Assembly: GCA_004352715.1 (NCBI GenBank)
Contig: SCFE01000101.1
Coordinates: forward strand, 344,527 to 408,526
Direction: 5' to 3'
Origin: Hofstenia miamia
Lineage: Eukaryota; Xenacoelomorpha; Acoela
DNA length: 64,000 bases
Position 1 is the stretch's first letter. Each line of letters opens with the position of its first letter. A program made the translations under genes and the position numbers. Positions 11,773-23,428 of the stretch are shown one piece after another. The notes under the pieces are model-generated. The model had not been told where the DNA came from. It saw only the letters and a program-made list of their open reading frames with translations, and searched no databases.

Positions 11773-13139
11773 CAGGGTGTCCTGTTTTAAATTGAAAAAG
11801 TAAATTGTGTGTTAATGAACCAAAAGTGCATGATTTTGATTGGATGATTTAATCAAACTGTTTTACTGGTATGTGGATTTGTTTATGTATTGTAATTTTC
11901 ATCAACAAATTTATTTTTTAGAAAATGAATGACAGTTTAAACTCAGTTAGTCAAAATGTGCAATTGGTTAAATTTTACTACCAGAATAATGAAAATGTTA
12001 CTGCAGCTATTCGTGCATACAAAACAGCGAACAACATAAAGAAGAATAAATATGCCCCAGTGTATAATACTGTAAAGAAAATGATAAATCGATTTGAATC
12101 AACTTCATCTTGTTTGATTCAAGGAAACAGCAGAAAGCAACACTCTCAAGAAGACATTAATGTTGTTGAAGAACATGTCAAAATCAACAAATGCAGTAGT
12201 ACTCGGCTAATAAGTGACAAAGTACAATTTTCCAAGTCTAAAGTTCATTCGATATTAAGAAAAGATTTAAAATTACATCCATACAAACCTTCATACCAAA
12301 GATATTTGTCGGATGCAGCACGAGATGAGCGGATAATCTTTTGTCAGAAGCTTCTTGCAGAACACAATAATTCACATTCATTTCTTCCCAATATTCTGTT
12401 CTCTGACGAAGCAATTTTTTCAATTAACCCTAGTTTCAACAAACAAAATTGTCGTGTATGGTCTACCACAAAGCCTACTGATTATTCGTTCGTCGTAAAG
12501 CAATTTCCTGAAAAAGTAATGGTCTGGATGGGATTCACCAAACAATTTTCAATTGGCCCATATTTCTTTGATGGCAACGTCAATGCCGACAGTTATCAGG
12601 AAATGCTAAAGAATTTTGTCATCCCTCAACTAAAAAGAAGAAAGAAATATTCTTCCACAGTTCTGCAACAGGATGGAGCTACTGCTCACACTGCTCACAG
12701 TTCAATGATTTTTCTGAAGAGACACTTTAAAGACAGACTCATCAGCAGAAACTGCATTTTCTTGGCCCGCATATTCACCCGATCTGTCCCCTCTTGATTT
12801 TGGATTTTGGGGATATGTGAAAGGAAAGGTTTGTGCACAAAGTCACAATAGCATTCAATCTGTCAAAGAATGCATAGAAGATGTTGTCGAATCTCTTTCA
12901 CCACATTTTTACTCAAACACCATTGATAATATCATCACGCGTTGCGAACTGTGCATTCAGAACGAAGGTGATTTATTTGAATAATTAACATTTTCTGTGT
13001 ATTGCTTATGTGTTACATTTTTTACAATAAATAAATCCCCGGCTTTCATCTTTCATTTGACATAAAGCACAACAATTTTTGATTGTAAATGCAAAAGTTT
13101 TCCACAATTTACTTTTTCAATTTAAAACAGGACACCCTG
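11773..13139. mobile_element. IS630/Tc1/mariner transposon, nearly intact, perfect 37-bp TIRs
   Basis: The left end begins CAGGGTGTCCTGTTTTAAAT at 11773. The right end (13103-13139) is its exact reverse complement over 37 bp. The element is flanked by TA at 11771-11772 and at 13140-13141, the expected target duplication. Its length of 1367 bp suits an autonomous mariner-type element with one transposase gene. The perfect TIRs and a single frameshift in the gene point to a recent insertion compared with the other elements here. Confidence 0.93.
11925..12984 (+). pseudogene. Mariner-like (IS630) DDE/D transposase with one frameshift
   Basis: Cut-and-paste transposase. The first frame starts at ATG 11925 and runs to a stop at 12797. 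Residues 1-130 form the DNA-binding part (SKSKVHSILRKDLKLHPYK is the second helix-turn-helix and linker). The first catalytic Asp is in LFSDEAIF (about residue 161), and the second in LQQDGATAHT (about residue 250). Near 12745-12757 the frame slips, and the third acidic residue is found in the next frame in WPAYSPDLSPLDFGFWGY, which ends at TAA 12982-12984. Spacing between the second and third acidic residues is about 41, which is longer than the 34 of classic mariner. Apart from the frameshift no stop interrupts it, so this copy is only just inactive, or carries a sequencing error. Confidence 0.88.
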
Positions 13140-13141
13140 TA

Positions 13142-15021
13142 TATGTACCTATTATTGTTGTACATTTTATAAACACTGCAATCAACTATTCTGTATGTAG
13201 TAGATCTTATCTACTCACATTACATTTAAATAAGCTTTGGGAAATATCAAATTTAATTTCTTCATTTATTTTATTTTTACTCTAATAGAATTAATTTTAC
13301 AAATAATGGTTAGTGGTTTCCTAAGAATTAGTTCAGTTTTGCTTGGAAACCTGGTTGTCAAACAAAGACTTTGATAATTGTTGGTCTTTCAATATATCAT
13401 TTTTTGTTTAGAAAAACTGTATTTAGTTCACTGACTATTACAGGGCATGATAATTTCTCTCCTGTCTTTACCAAACATTGCACATGTAAATTCTAAAATT
13501 ATTCATTGTTTGATTGTGTGATGTGTTAAAAACCACATTCTATAACCACGCCCACATTATTCATGAATTAACCACAGGTTATGGCTCATCAATCAGCATC
13601 TGTCAATCAATTTTTAACAAATGTAGCAAATGCTTTTTTTGTGTGGATGCTCAGCAAAAAAAATTTTCACCACATTTATTAGTGGTAAATCTTAGGCATG
13701 GAATTATATATTTAATGAATAAATATTCAAAAATCACTATCCCCACAACCAATTGTTAGGAAAAAATGAACACTACATGAATATTAAGTAGTGTATAAAT
13801 TTGAATGGGATGATGGTAAAACAATGGGGATTAATCTGATCATTCTATTATCAATGCAACAATGACAAAGAATTTAAAAACTTTATTTAGTTATTTCTAA
13901 AACATCATATCAAATAAACTTTTACTACATTAAGCAAACTCCATATGAATTTATTTTGACCAAAAACATCATATTCTAGTTTCCATGAAGATTATAATCA
14001 CTAAACAACGCAGCTCAAAAAAGAAAAATGGGGTAGTGAGTCTGATAAAAACAAGGAAATTCAGTAAAAAATATTCAGCAAATAAATAATGAAATAATAT
14101 TGTATTTATAAGGCTCTTTGTTCTATTTAATGAATCATATCTATTGAAAATGGATGTGTTTCAGCTATTCATTTTACATTATAGTTGACAATGCTTCATA
14201 TTAGAAAACAATTTCTTTCATATTACATTAAAGTATATTTCAAATTCATGGTGATTCTGGTTGACAAGGGTACATTGAAGTTGAAGCTTGGTCAATCTAG
14301 CCATGCTTTTATTTCATGGTTTTTTATTATACAGGTACATTTATTGTTGAATTTCACCAAATATGCATTTAAGTTTGAGTTTATACACAACACTCACAAT
14401 TTGCTTGACAGTGCTGCGGTGAACTTATTTCTTCAAACACTTATTAAGCTTCCTATTTCAATCAATAATTAAAGTGTTTCTAAGGAATTTTTATTTTTTT
14501 TTGCTATCTTGAATAACATGGCATTAAATAGTACTTGTCTAACCCAATTACTATCAATTTGACTTGTCAAATTCATATATTATCATGGAGTCATAGTCAA
14601 CAATCTAAAATAGAGTGATGGCGGAAATATCTTAGCTGAATTGTTAGCCCTGGCAAGCTGACACTTTGCATTGATTTTAATCTCAAAATAAATGTAAAGC
14701 TGGAGCTTTGGTTTAGATCTTGAAATACGTCTATGCCTTTGATCCCCCCAATTTAATGTTTTTGCTTTCATCATTTGTACTAATTTGCAATATTTCACGT
14801 GTTTTTAATATTTCTGGTTTCTAACTCTTGTATTTTAATCAAACATGTATTAATATTTGTATTTTTTTTAGCAATATTCAACCTAACACTTGGCATATGG
14901 CTGATATTGTAGAGCTCTTATACTTACAAAATATTAGTTTGCAATTTTCTCAAACTCTTAGCAATCTACATTTAAAATACCATTTGACTATATTTTTATG
15001 TGTGAATTATACACTATTTAC
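13142..15021. other. Noncoding, no recognised feature
   Basis: A+T-rich sequence. Short open frames (for example 13514-13759 and 14185-14472, both +) match no family I recognise and show no motif. No RNA gene or terminal repeat was seen. Confidence 0.4.
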
Positions 15022-15424
15022 TCTAGGAGGATGGTCACCAATTGGTATCAAAGTATTCTCCAAGATGTCTTTTAATGTCTTCTCACAGAAGTCCTGCTTA
15101 TGATCTGAATACAATTTCTACATATTTTTTCCAGCAATTGTCAGTAATTTTACACTAAGGAGATGCTACACTTCTATTATCAAGATATGGTGCTTAGGGT
15201 TCAAGCAATTCATGTGTAATTTGTGACATCTGGAACACAATCTCATTAAATAGTGTTATCCTCAGCATCTCAACCATTGTAAAAGTTTTTCAGTATTGAT
15301 CACCCAAAAAATAATCATTGTAATGGTTATTTTATATGTATTGATTTCTGGTTCTTTTAAAATAACAAATTTAAATATGGTGATTCTTAAATATTCTAAT
15401 TTGTAATGTTAATTTTGTAAAATA
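15022..15424 (+). pseudogene. 3' tail of the reverse-transcriptase element (copy 1)
   Basis: Reads LGGWSPIGIKVFSKMSFN, then decays. The sequence aligns along its length to the reverse complement of 32519-32912, which reads LGGWSPIAIKVFSKMSF and later FFQQLSVILQRGNATLLLS. It is the last ~65 codons plus 3' untranslated sequence of the same retroelement whose body is at 21552-23356. Only this tail is present, as expected for a 5'-truncated retrotransposed copy. Confidence 0.65.
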
Positions 15425-15837
15425 TCATAGATTCATTTTCATTTGTAATATATTGTCTGGAATTTTAATATACTATTTACAAGCATTTGTACATTTAGTG
15501 ATCTCAACATGGAGTTTACTAATTTAATTATTAGAAGTAATATCACGCAAAGGAGTTTTGAGTGTGTAGCAATACATCAACTATAAGAATGGTGAATTGC
15601 CGGGAAAAACGTATTCTCATTTCTATGGCAACTACACTTTTCAATGGAAAAAATAGTCAACAAGAGATGTAACAGTCAGCAAACATGTACATACCCCCAA
15701 AAATCCATATAACCTAAAACAAAATGTAGAGAAAAGATCATTGTGTAAAACAAATATCATAATAGTGTATTAGTGAAAGCATGTATATGTATAAATCCTA
15801 CTAATACTGTTGCATGTATAATTTATTTGGAAAACAA
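15425..15837. other. Noncoding, no recognised feature
   Basis: A+T-rich sequence between a truncated retroelement tail and a tandem repeat block. Nothing recognised. Confidence 0.35.
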
Positions 15838-16445
15838 AATTGGCTTTATCATGTAAGTCTATATTTCATATACCTGTAATGCTTAAATATGGCGAATATT
15901 TTTCCATTTTGTATTAGCAAAAAATGAACTAAGCACATGGAAATTTTTATGGACAGGAAACATTGCCAAAAACGAATTAATTAAAATGATTGCAGATATT
16001 AATCATTAGAAATATGGAATTCTTTGCAATGAAAATAGCAATGTAATTGAAAAAATGAAAGATGCAATTGCCTTTATCATTGTAAGTCTATAATATATAT
16101 GCTTGTAATGTTTAAGTATGGTGAACATTATTCCATTTTGAATATTGGATATTAGCAAAAAACGAATTATTTGCATGGAATTTTTACAACGAAATAGCAG
16201 CGCATTTGAAAAAAACGAAATTTAACCCTTTGCATGTAATGTATTGACCCCAAAAAACGAATTACATTGATTGCAGATGTTAATCATTAGAACATGTGGA
16301 ATTGTGTACTATGAAATAGCAGCATTTGTGAAAAAGTGGAAATGTAACCCTTTGCAAGTGATGTTAAGATTTCCCGAAAAATAAATTAAATTACAATTGT
16401 AGATATTAATCATTAGAAATATATGGAATTTCTTGTGGATAAGAA
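15838..16445. repeat. Imperfect tandem repeat block
   Basis: A unit of about 230 bp starting TTTATCATGTAAGTCTATA (15844) recurs at about 16073 as TTTATCATTGTAAGTCTATA. Within and after it, the sub-unit GATTGCAGATATTAATCATTAG occurs near 15991, 16273 and 16397 with small changes, each followed by a GGAATT and GAAAATAGCA-like stretch. The copies are diverged, so the array is old. Confidence 0.65.
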
Positions 16446-16979
16446 ACATAATGCAAATTAAGTCACTAATGTATTATCACAGTACCCAATTAATTAGCTA
16501 ACAATGTCATGTATATTTACAAAAAATAGATGTAATAAAGTAAAATAAAACATGCAAACGAAATTGATCTACATAAATGAGTCACTATAGCAAGTACATG
16601 AATCAATGACTATGCAATTTCCATGAAATCAATACAGCACCCCCTTAATGTCCACGACCTAACATAGGCCATGAGTCAGAGTGACACAGGCTTCCTGACC
16701 TGGCAGTTAATCATAGGTGTTATAAGAACTTCAGAGTGTACCATTGTGATGGGGTTCTCACAGTCTTAACAACTAACACATAAATTGAGTTGAGAATTAA
16801 TATCCAATCAATTGATCTGATGTTAATACTCAAGTTTACAATTGTTAAATTGGAATGGTTAGTGCTAACTTCATTAGCAAATAGAATTCACAAGTGGTGA
16901 ATTAACAACCTCAGCCAGAAATCTTCAGTCACCCCTCATGTGCAATTGAGCACGTGCACCAATTATATCACATTCAATG
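16446..16979. other. Noncoding stretch upstream of the LINE
   Basis: No motif recognised. It could include a decayed 5' part of the following LINE, but no open frame in LINE register was seen before about 16980. Confidence 0.35.
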
Positions 16980-19900
16980 TGATTTCCAAGGTCTTAATAT
17001 ACCAGCAATCCCTTGCCAACCCTACTTACAAATGATAATCACAATTCGTCCTGGTCAATCGATAACTCTAAATTTAAAATATTTAGAAAGGACAGAAATC
17101 CAACTTTTCATTTTAATAAGACAAAAGGAGGTGGTGTCATGTTTTTAATACCTAAAATACTCAAACCAAAACTTAGGACAGATATAGCAAAAGATTCAAC
17201 TTATGAAAGTCTTTGGGTTGAAATTCAAAACCCAGACAAAAATTTTAATAGTCAATTATTAAATATCTCTTATTGTCCAAATAAAACTTATATAAATAAC
17301 TTTTTCTTACAAATGGAAGATGAATTTTCTACTGCTCTGAGTTATAACACGAATATAATGGTAATGGGAGACTGGAATGTAAATCTTCTAAACAATAACG
17401 AAAAAAGTAAGCTTGGCAATTTTCTCAATACTTTCAATATTTCACTAATAAATAAAAAAATTCCTTCTAGAATTTCTGCTAATAGTAAAACGCTTATTGA
17501 CTATTTCATGATATCAGAAAATTCTTCGTCTTATAATTATTTTTGTTTTGAATTTCCATACTCAGATCACTGCCTTATAGCTACTTATTCGAATATTCTA
17601 AAAGTTTGTAAACCCTCTAAATCTTGGATAAAAATACGAGAAAAATCAACAGAAAATGTCGAAAAACTTCGACAGTATTTAAAAATCGAAAACTGGAATT
17701 CGATATATTCATCATTAACACCTAATGAAATGCTATCACATTTTACAAAAACTTTACTTTTCTATTTGGATATATGCTGCCCAGAAAAATATATTCTTTC
17801 ATCCGAAAATACCAAAAAAACTCAGAATAATGTTTCAAAACCATGGATTGATTCTAAATGCCTCGATTTAATCGAAATAAAGAAACAGAAATTGAAAAAA
17901 TACTTAAATTCCCAAACACTGGAAAATCATAATGCTTATAAATCTGCACGAAATTTATGTAACATTGCTATAAGAAAAGCAAGTAATAATTATTCCCGTT
18001 TTCAGTATCAAAGTCTTTCTTCCCAAAAAAATAAGTGGGAATTTGTTAACAATTTCCTAAATAGAAAAAACATGCGAACCGAAGAAATAGAAAGAATATA
18101 CTATAAAGATAAATCCATTACAAATAAGAAGGAAATCTGCAATGCTTTCAATGAAATTTTCCTAAATTTAGGAAACTACAACAGCATGAATGTACCTTTT
18201 TGCCTTGATAAACCCAAAGGAACTCCAACCTCTTTCTCTTTTCGTTTTGCAACAAAATATGAAATCATAAAGTCGATACAATGTTTAAAAAATAAATCCA
18301 GTGGACCCTCTCTAATACCAACGTGGTTCCTAAAACTCTCAGGTGACTTAATAGCTGACCAATATGCTACATTTTAAATAATTGTATAAAAAACTCCTTT
18401 TCTCCAGATGAATTAAAATTGGCAAATATAACACCATTATTTAAAAGAAATGATCCCGAAAATTGCAAAAATTATAGTCCCATTTCGATCACTTCTCCAA
18501 TCAGCAAAATTTTTGAACGAATTCTTTTTAATCAAATTAACGAGCATCTTTGTAAACATGATCTCTACTCCAAAACACAATATGGTTTTCGTAAAAGTAT
18601 TTCTACGAGCGACGCTTTAATACAAGCTACAGAAAAATGGCGATCAACAATAAATGATAATGAATACTCAGCAATTGCTTGCTTAGACCTCTCGAAAGCT
18701 TTCGATTCCATAGACCGCAGTATTTTGCTACAAAAAATTAAAATTATAGGTTTTTCTAATGACAGCATAGGTCTTATCTCCAGTTACTTATACAATCGCA
18801 TGCAAAGAGTTAAAATTAATGAATCTTTTTCAGATTGGATATGCACTAAAAATGGGGTTCCACAGGGTACAATTTTGGGTCCGTTATTATTTAATATTTA
18901 CATAAATGATTTGTCCGAGCAAGTAACATGTGACGTTATACAATATGCAGATGACACAATATTATTTCATTCTAATAAATTTCCCGAAAAAGCGGTTCAA
19001 ACTCTCGAAACAAACTGTGCTTCTCTTGCTAAATATTTTGCTTCTATAAAACTAAGAGTAAATCCATTAAAAACTCAATTCTGTATTGTTAAATCAAAAA
19101 CTAAATCTACTGATACTTCAAAATACAAACTTTATTTCAACGGCATTCAAATAAAACAGGTTGAGTCTTTTAAGTACCTCGGAATAATTTTTGACATACA
19201 TCTAAATTTTGAAGAGCAACTAAATCATGTTATTAGAAAAATGGCCATATCGATTAAAGCAATTAACTTAATTTCTCAAAAACTTCCAACTAAAGCAAAA
19301 ATTCAATTAATATATGCTCTAATATTAAGTCATTTTAACTATGCCAATGTACTCTACACAGATATAAACCAACAATTTCTCAGGAAATTCCAAGTGCAAC
19401 TAAATTGGGATATCAAAGTAGCAGTAAATAATCGTAGCTTTAATAAGAATAATAAATATAGAAAAATTTCAAAATTATTTCTACATCCGCAATGTTACAT
19501 CCATATAAATGTCTTAACGACGTTCTTCAAAATAGTTAACAATACTTTCCCATATTACAGAAATGACTTTCTTGCTGCAAAATTAGTCAATAAACAAAAT
19601 AAAAGAACGCACATAATTGAACCTATTAGGTATAAGAATCGAATAATGAAAAATTCATTTCTAAACACAGCTATAAATATGTGGAATGAATTACCAAAAT
19701 ATATTAAACAAATAAGTAGATTAAAAAACTTTAAAATGGATATTAAAAAATATTTTTGCACTTATAATATAAAAAAACTGAAATGGCGAGGTTATAAAGT
19801 TTATAATCCTGATTACTCTATTAATAGAAACTAGCAATCGTCATAGCCCAAGTTAACCACTTTTTATTTGTAAATATTCGATGTTTTCTTTTTTTGTTTA

Positions 19901-19999
19901 ATTTTGTACTACTTTCTTGACGCTTTCAGAATTTGTTATCAGTATTTCTATTTATTGTTAAAACAATTTCTGAATATAGATTTTTCTTCTTCTTCTTCT
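16980..19999 (+). mobile_element. Jockey/CR1-like LINE, 5'-truncated, with (TTC)n 3' end
   Basis: A non-LTR retrotransposon with endonuclease followed by reverse transcriptase on the plus strand, a short 3' UTR and a terminal TTCTTCTTCTTCTTCT run near 19983-19998. The last 70 or so bases are repeated, inverted, at 23357-23428. No ORF1 (gag) is present and the endonuclease N-terminus is incomplete, so the 5' end is truncated or rearranged. The absence of a poly(A) tail and the presence of a short microsatellite tail are typical of CR1-like and related clades. Confidence 0.8.
17013..19834 (+). pseudogene. LINE ORF2: AP endonuclease and reverse transcriptase, one frameshift
   Basis: First frame 17013-18377: endonuclease motifs KTKGGGVMFLI, MVMGDWNVNLL, TLIDYFMIS and YSDHCLI (the SDH catalytic His box). 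It then enters the linker and reverse transcriptase region (CLKNKSSGPSLIPTWFLK). A one-base loss near 18370-18377 moves the frame; reading resumes with NNCIKNSFSPDELKLANITP. Second frame 18419-19834: YSPISITSPISKIFERIL, CLDLSKAFDSIDRSIL (motif A), GVPQGTILGPLLFNIYINDL (motif B) and VIQYADDTILF (YADD, motif C). The C-terminus holds the typical NMWNELPKYIKQI box. All catalytic residues are intact, so only the frameshift and missing 5' end disable it. Confidence 0.9.
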
Positions 20000-20447
20000 A
20001 TGCATATTGAAAAAAAATACAATTGCATCATTTGATTGTAAATGATTTTTAATATAGCACTATCTTTGTCTTCCATTACATTATTCAAACAAATGACAAA
20101 ACATGATCAATGATGCCAATCAAAGTTAAATCCATCTAGTTCATGACAACAACAAAAAAGACTTAATTACCACGATTGTTCAATACAAATTAAAAATGAG
20201 TATATACACAAAAAAAATTACTTTGTGCAAGACCCCTAAGGAAGCTTTTGATATGATTTTTTAATTGATATTTAGACATAGTCAATGTGAAAATGTTACT
20301 TCCATCAAATGCAGCCAACATTTTTTGTTGTCTGTACAAACAAAAAAATAAATTCAAGAAAAAAAGACTTGGGGCACCAATTGATTAAATAAAGAATTCT
20401 AAGTAAACTGCATAATAATGAGTAGGCTGTATAATTATACAGCACCT
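20000..20447. other. Noncoding, no recognised feature
   Basis: A+T-rich flank between the LINE 3' end and a dispersed repeat. Nothing recognised. Confidence 0.35.
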
Positions 20448-20822
20448 GAGTAGTTATGGCCGCGAGAAGGAGGTTACACTTTTCTGTGATTGGTCTAGAG
20501 AGGACCTTTGGCCTCTGCTGGGCTGTGGATATTGGCGGGGGGGGTGTTGTAGTAACGTCATGGAACTTCTATAGTCATGTACTTTTACTAGTTTTTATGT
20601 TATTTATGTGGCCTAAATTAGTATGGATGTTTTATTTTACTTTACATACTTGTTAATATACATGACATTGTTAACTGACTATCATATTATGATAATACAT
20701 TGGTGCTTAATGATAAATTTAAGATAAAAAAATTCCATGAAATTATATTTTAATACTAATTTTCTTTAGTAAAAGTTGTAATTAAATTTTATAAGTATTT
20801 TCAGACAATTTTTTTTAACATT
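20448..20822 (+). repeat. Dispersed repeat with a short conserved open frame, copy 1
   Basis: Nearly identical to 31500-31978, in the same orientation as printed. Both contain a short frame starting MAARRRL and reading ERTFGLCWAVDIGG, followed by a hydrophobic stretch (VLLLVFMLF). The substitutions between copies include many amino acid changes, so I see no sign of selection on the peptide. The second copy contains about 110 extra bases that include an internal duplication. The repeat class is unknown. Confidence 0.65.
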
Positions 20823-20997
20823 GAAAAAACACAAAAAGGAAAAAACATGCCAAAAGCAATAAATATTGTGTGAAAAGGCAAAAACAAATCTCAAAAAACA
20901 CAAAAAGGGAAAACGTCGGGAAAAAAGTGTAAGTCACAAATGTGGAAAATCCAAAAACCATGTATTCTAAGAGAAAGAAATGTCTCATGTTTTGGGT

Positions 20998-21170
20998 GTT
21001 TACACGGTGACACAAGACATACGACACTCGAGAAAATCAAAATCTTTTGATATTCGAATGTTTTTCAAATGCTCTACTTGAGCAGTTGAATGTCGCGTGT
21101 TTTGGCTGTTTAGACATGACATTCGATCATTGAAAACACAAGACATGCATGTCTCATGTCACGTGTAAAC
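20998..21170. mobile_element. Short MITE-like element with imperfect inverted ends
   Basis: The left end GTTTACACGGTGACACAAGA and the right end read backwards, GTTTACACGTGACATGAGAC, form imperfect terminal inverted repeats of about 22 bp around 130 bp of A+T-rich sequence without coding capacity. No clear target duplication was found, so the boundaries are approximate. Confidence 0.5.
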
Positions 21171-21551
21171 GGGGTATAATGGAATTTCACATGTTTGTAC
21201 TGGTTTTTTAATTCGTTACATGTTGACATTTGAACAATGGGAATAGATAAACCTACGAAATGTTGCCATTGCCTATGAAAGCATGCAACTTTCTAAACGT
21301 ATGAACATATACACCCGGTATAATGGAATTTCACATTGCTGAAAGAAAGACAACTACCCTGAAATATTTCAAACTTCTTGCTAAGCTATTTTTATAATTA
21401 AATCTCAGATATTGCTTTGATTCTTAACGCTTTTTTGTAATATTATTTCTAGTTTCTTTTAACACATTGACTGCCACGTATACAGTGGGCTTAGCAATCA
21501 ATGACTTAAAACGTAATCCATTTTATTTTAATTTGTGGGAAACTAAACGGT
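21171..21551. other. Noncoding, no recognised feature
   Basis: Contains a 20-bp direct duplication, GGTATAATGGAATTTCACAT, at about 21175 and 21317. Otherwise nothing recognised. Confidence 0.35.
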
Positions 21552-23356
21552 TTGAAANCAATCAGCTGCCGTAATCTCTGGGCTAAAGCTGTGAATCACT
21601 CTTTTAGTAAGGTTAAGCGGGAACCAAGTTTCATTAATCATTGGGTGGAGATTATTATTTTGCCTGCTTGTGTTCTCCGGTCTCCTCCTCGTGGGGGCTC
21701 CGAACACCTGAAATACGAAGAGTCAATTCTCAAGAGCCGCTTAGAGCGTTGGTTGAATGGTGATTATGCTCAACTTTGGTACGAAGCAACTGTAAGTTCT
21801 GGCAACATTAAAAATAAATCATCTTCTGTCAGTTCCAGCCAAAATCTTAAGAGAGCTAGACAGCTTGGTCACGAAGGCAGTTTTCGTAGAGCCATAGCAG
21901 CCCTAAGATCTGATGGTCTAAGCTTTGATGAGNNNNNNNNNNNNNNNNNNNNNNNNNNNNNNNNNNNNNNNNNNNNNNNNNNNNNNNNNNNNNNNNNNNN
22001 NNNNNNNNNNNNNNNNNNNNNNNNNNNNNNNNNNNNNNNNNNNNNNNNNNNNNNNNNNNNNNNNNNNNNNNNNNNNNNNNNNNNNNNNNNNNNNNNNNNN
22101 NNNNNNNNNNNNNNNNNNNNNNNNNNNNNNNNNNNNNNNNNNNNNNNNNNNNNNNNNNNNNNNNNNNNNNNNNNNNNNNNNNNNNNNNNNNNNNNNNNNN
22201 NNNNNNNNNNNNNNNNNNNNNNNNNNNNNNNNNNNNNNNNNNNNNNNNNNNNNNNNNNNNNNNNNNNNNNNNNNNNNNNNNNNNNNNNNNNNNNNNNNNN
22301 NNNNNNNNNNNNNNNNNNNNNNNNNNNNNNNNNNNNNNNNNNNNNNNNNNNNNNNNNNNNNNNNNNNNNNNNNNNNNNNNNNNNNNNNNNNNNNNNNNNN
22401 NNNNNNNNNNNNNNNNNNNNNNNNNNNNNNNNNNNNNNNNNNNNNNNNNNNNNNNNNNNNNNNNNNNNNNNNNNNNNNNNNNNNNNNNNNNNNNNNNNNN
22501 NNNNNNNNNNNNNNNNNNNNNNNNNNNNNNNNNNNNNNNNNNNNNNNNNNNNNNNNNNNNNNNNNNNNNNNNNNNNNNNNNNNNNNNNNNNNNNNNNNNN
22601 NNNNNNNNNNNNNNNNNNNNNNNNNNNNNNNNNNNNNNNNNNNNNNNNNNNNNNNNNNNNNNNNNNNNNNNNNNNNNNNNNNNNNNNNNNNNNNNNNNNN
22701 NNNNNNNNNNNNNNNNNNNNNNNNNNNNNNNNNNNNNNNNNNNNNNNNNNNNNNNNNNNNNNNNNNNNNNNNNNNNNNNNNNNNNNNNNNNNNNNNNNNN
22801 NNNNNNNNNNNNNNNNNNNNNNNNNNNNNNNNNNNNNNNNNNNNNNNNNNNNNNNNNNNNNNNNNNNNNNNNNNNNNNNNNNNNNNNNNNNNNNNNNNNN
22901 NNNNNNNNNNNNNNNNNGAATTTTGCTTTGTTATCGGCTTGGCATCCCCTTAATTAATGATGACAAAAATTTCCAAAATGCTTTAAGCCTTTGGATTTAT
23001 TCGGTGATCATGCCATGTCCTGCGCGATTGAAGGTGAAAGAATTGCGCGCCATGATCGCCTCAGGGACGCTATTTTTTCAACTGCTTCGAATTGTGCTTT
23101 GTCTCCTGTGCTTGAAAAGTCTAACCTCACTGAGTCTTGTGCTCGTCCTGGGACATCTTTTTGCCATGCTGGTCTTCTGGCCGACCAGCTGCTCTAGACG
23201 TGACTGTAATTAGTTCACTGCAGCCTTCGATTGTTTCTCTTGCGGGTACTAATGTTGGTCATGCTCTGGAAGTTTCAGACAACCGAAAGCTTACTAAATA
23301 CGCAGAATCATGTTCAGCAGCTGGTATATCCTTTATACCACTATCAGTGGAAGCTC
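21552..23356 (+). pseudogene. Retroelement with C-terminal CCHC and restriction-like endonuclease region
   Basis: The part before the gap reads HWVEIIILPACVLRSPPRGG and LKSRLERWLNGDYAQLWYEA, then RARQLGHEGSFRRAIAALRS, a conserved N-terminal segment of an invertebrate reverse-transcriptase family. The core is hidden by 985 N. After the gap the frame reads LFGDHAMSCA (end of a zinc-binding motif), RHDRLRDAIF, then after a frameshift RPAALDVTV and FIPLSVEAL. The order CCHC, RHD, RPx, DVTV resembles the restriction-like endonuclease end of R2/NeSL-type LINEs; this class assignment is my inference. The frame stops abruptly at 23356, where a LINE tail is inserted. The missing continuation (LGGWSPIAIK...) is at 32519-32912, inverted. 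Confidence 0.65.
21933..22917. other. Assembly gap (985 N) inside the retroelement
   Basis: The gap hides the reverse-transcriptase core of the surrounding element. A single N at 21558 marks another join nearby. Confidence 0.95.
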
Positions 23357-23428
23357 TAGAAGAAGAAGAAGAAGAAGAAAAATCTATATTCAGAAATTGT
23401 TTTAACAATAAATAGAAATACTGATAAC
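23357..23428 (-). mobile_element. 3' end of a second copy of the LINE, nested in the retroelement
   Basis: Begins with (GAA)n and is the exact or near exact reverse complement of the 3' end of the LINE at about 19928-19998. It enters the 1000-N gap at 23429, which presumably hides the LINE body. The bases left of the insertion, ACCACTATCAGTGGAAGCTC then TA, form one copy of the target site. Confidence 0.85.
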
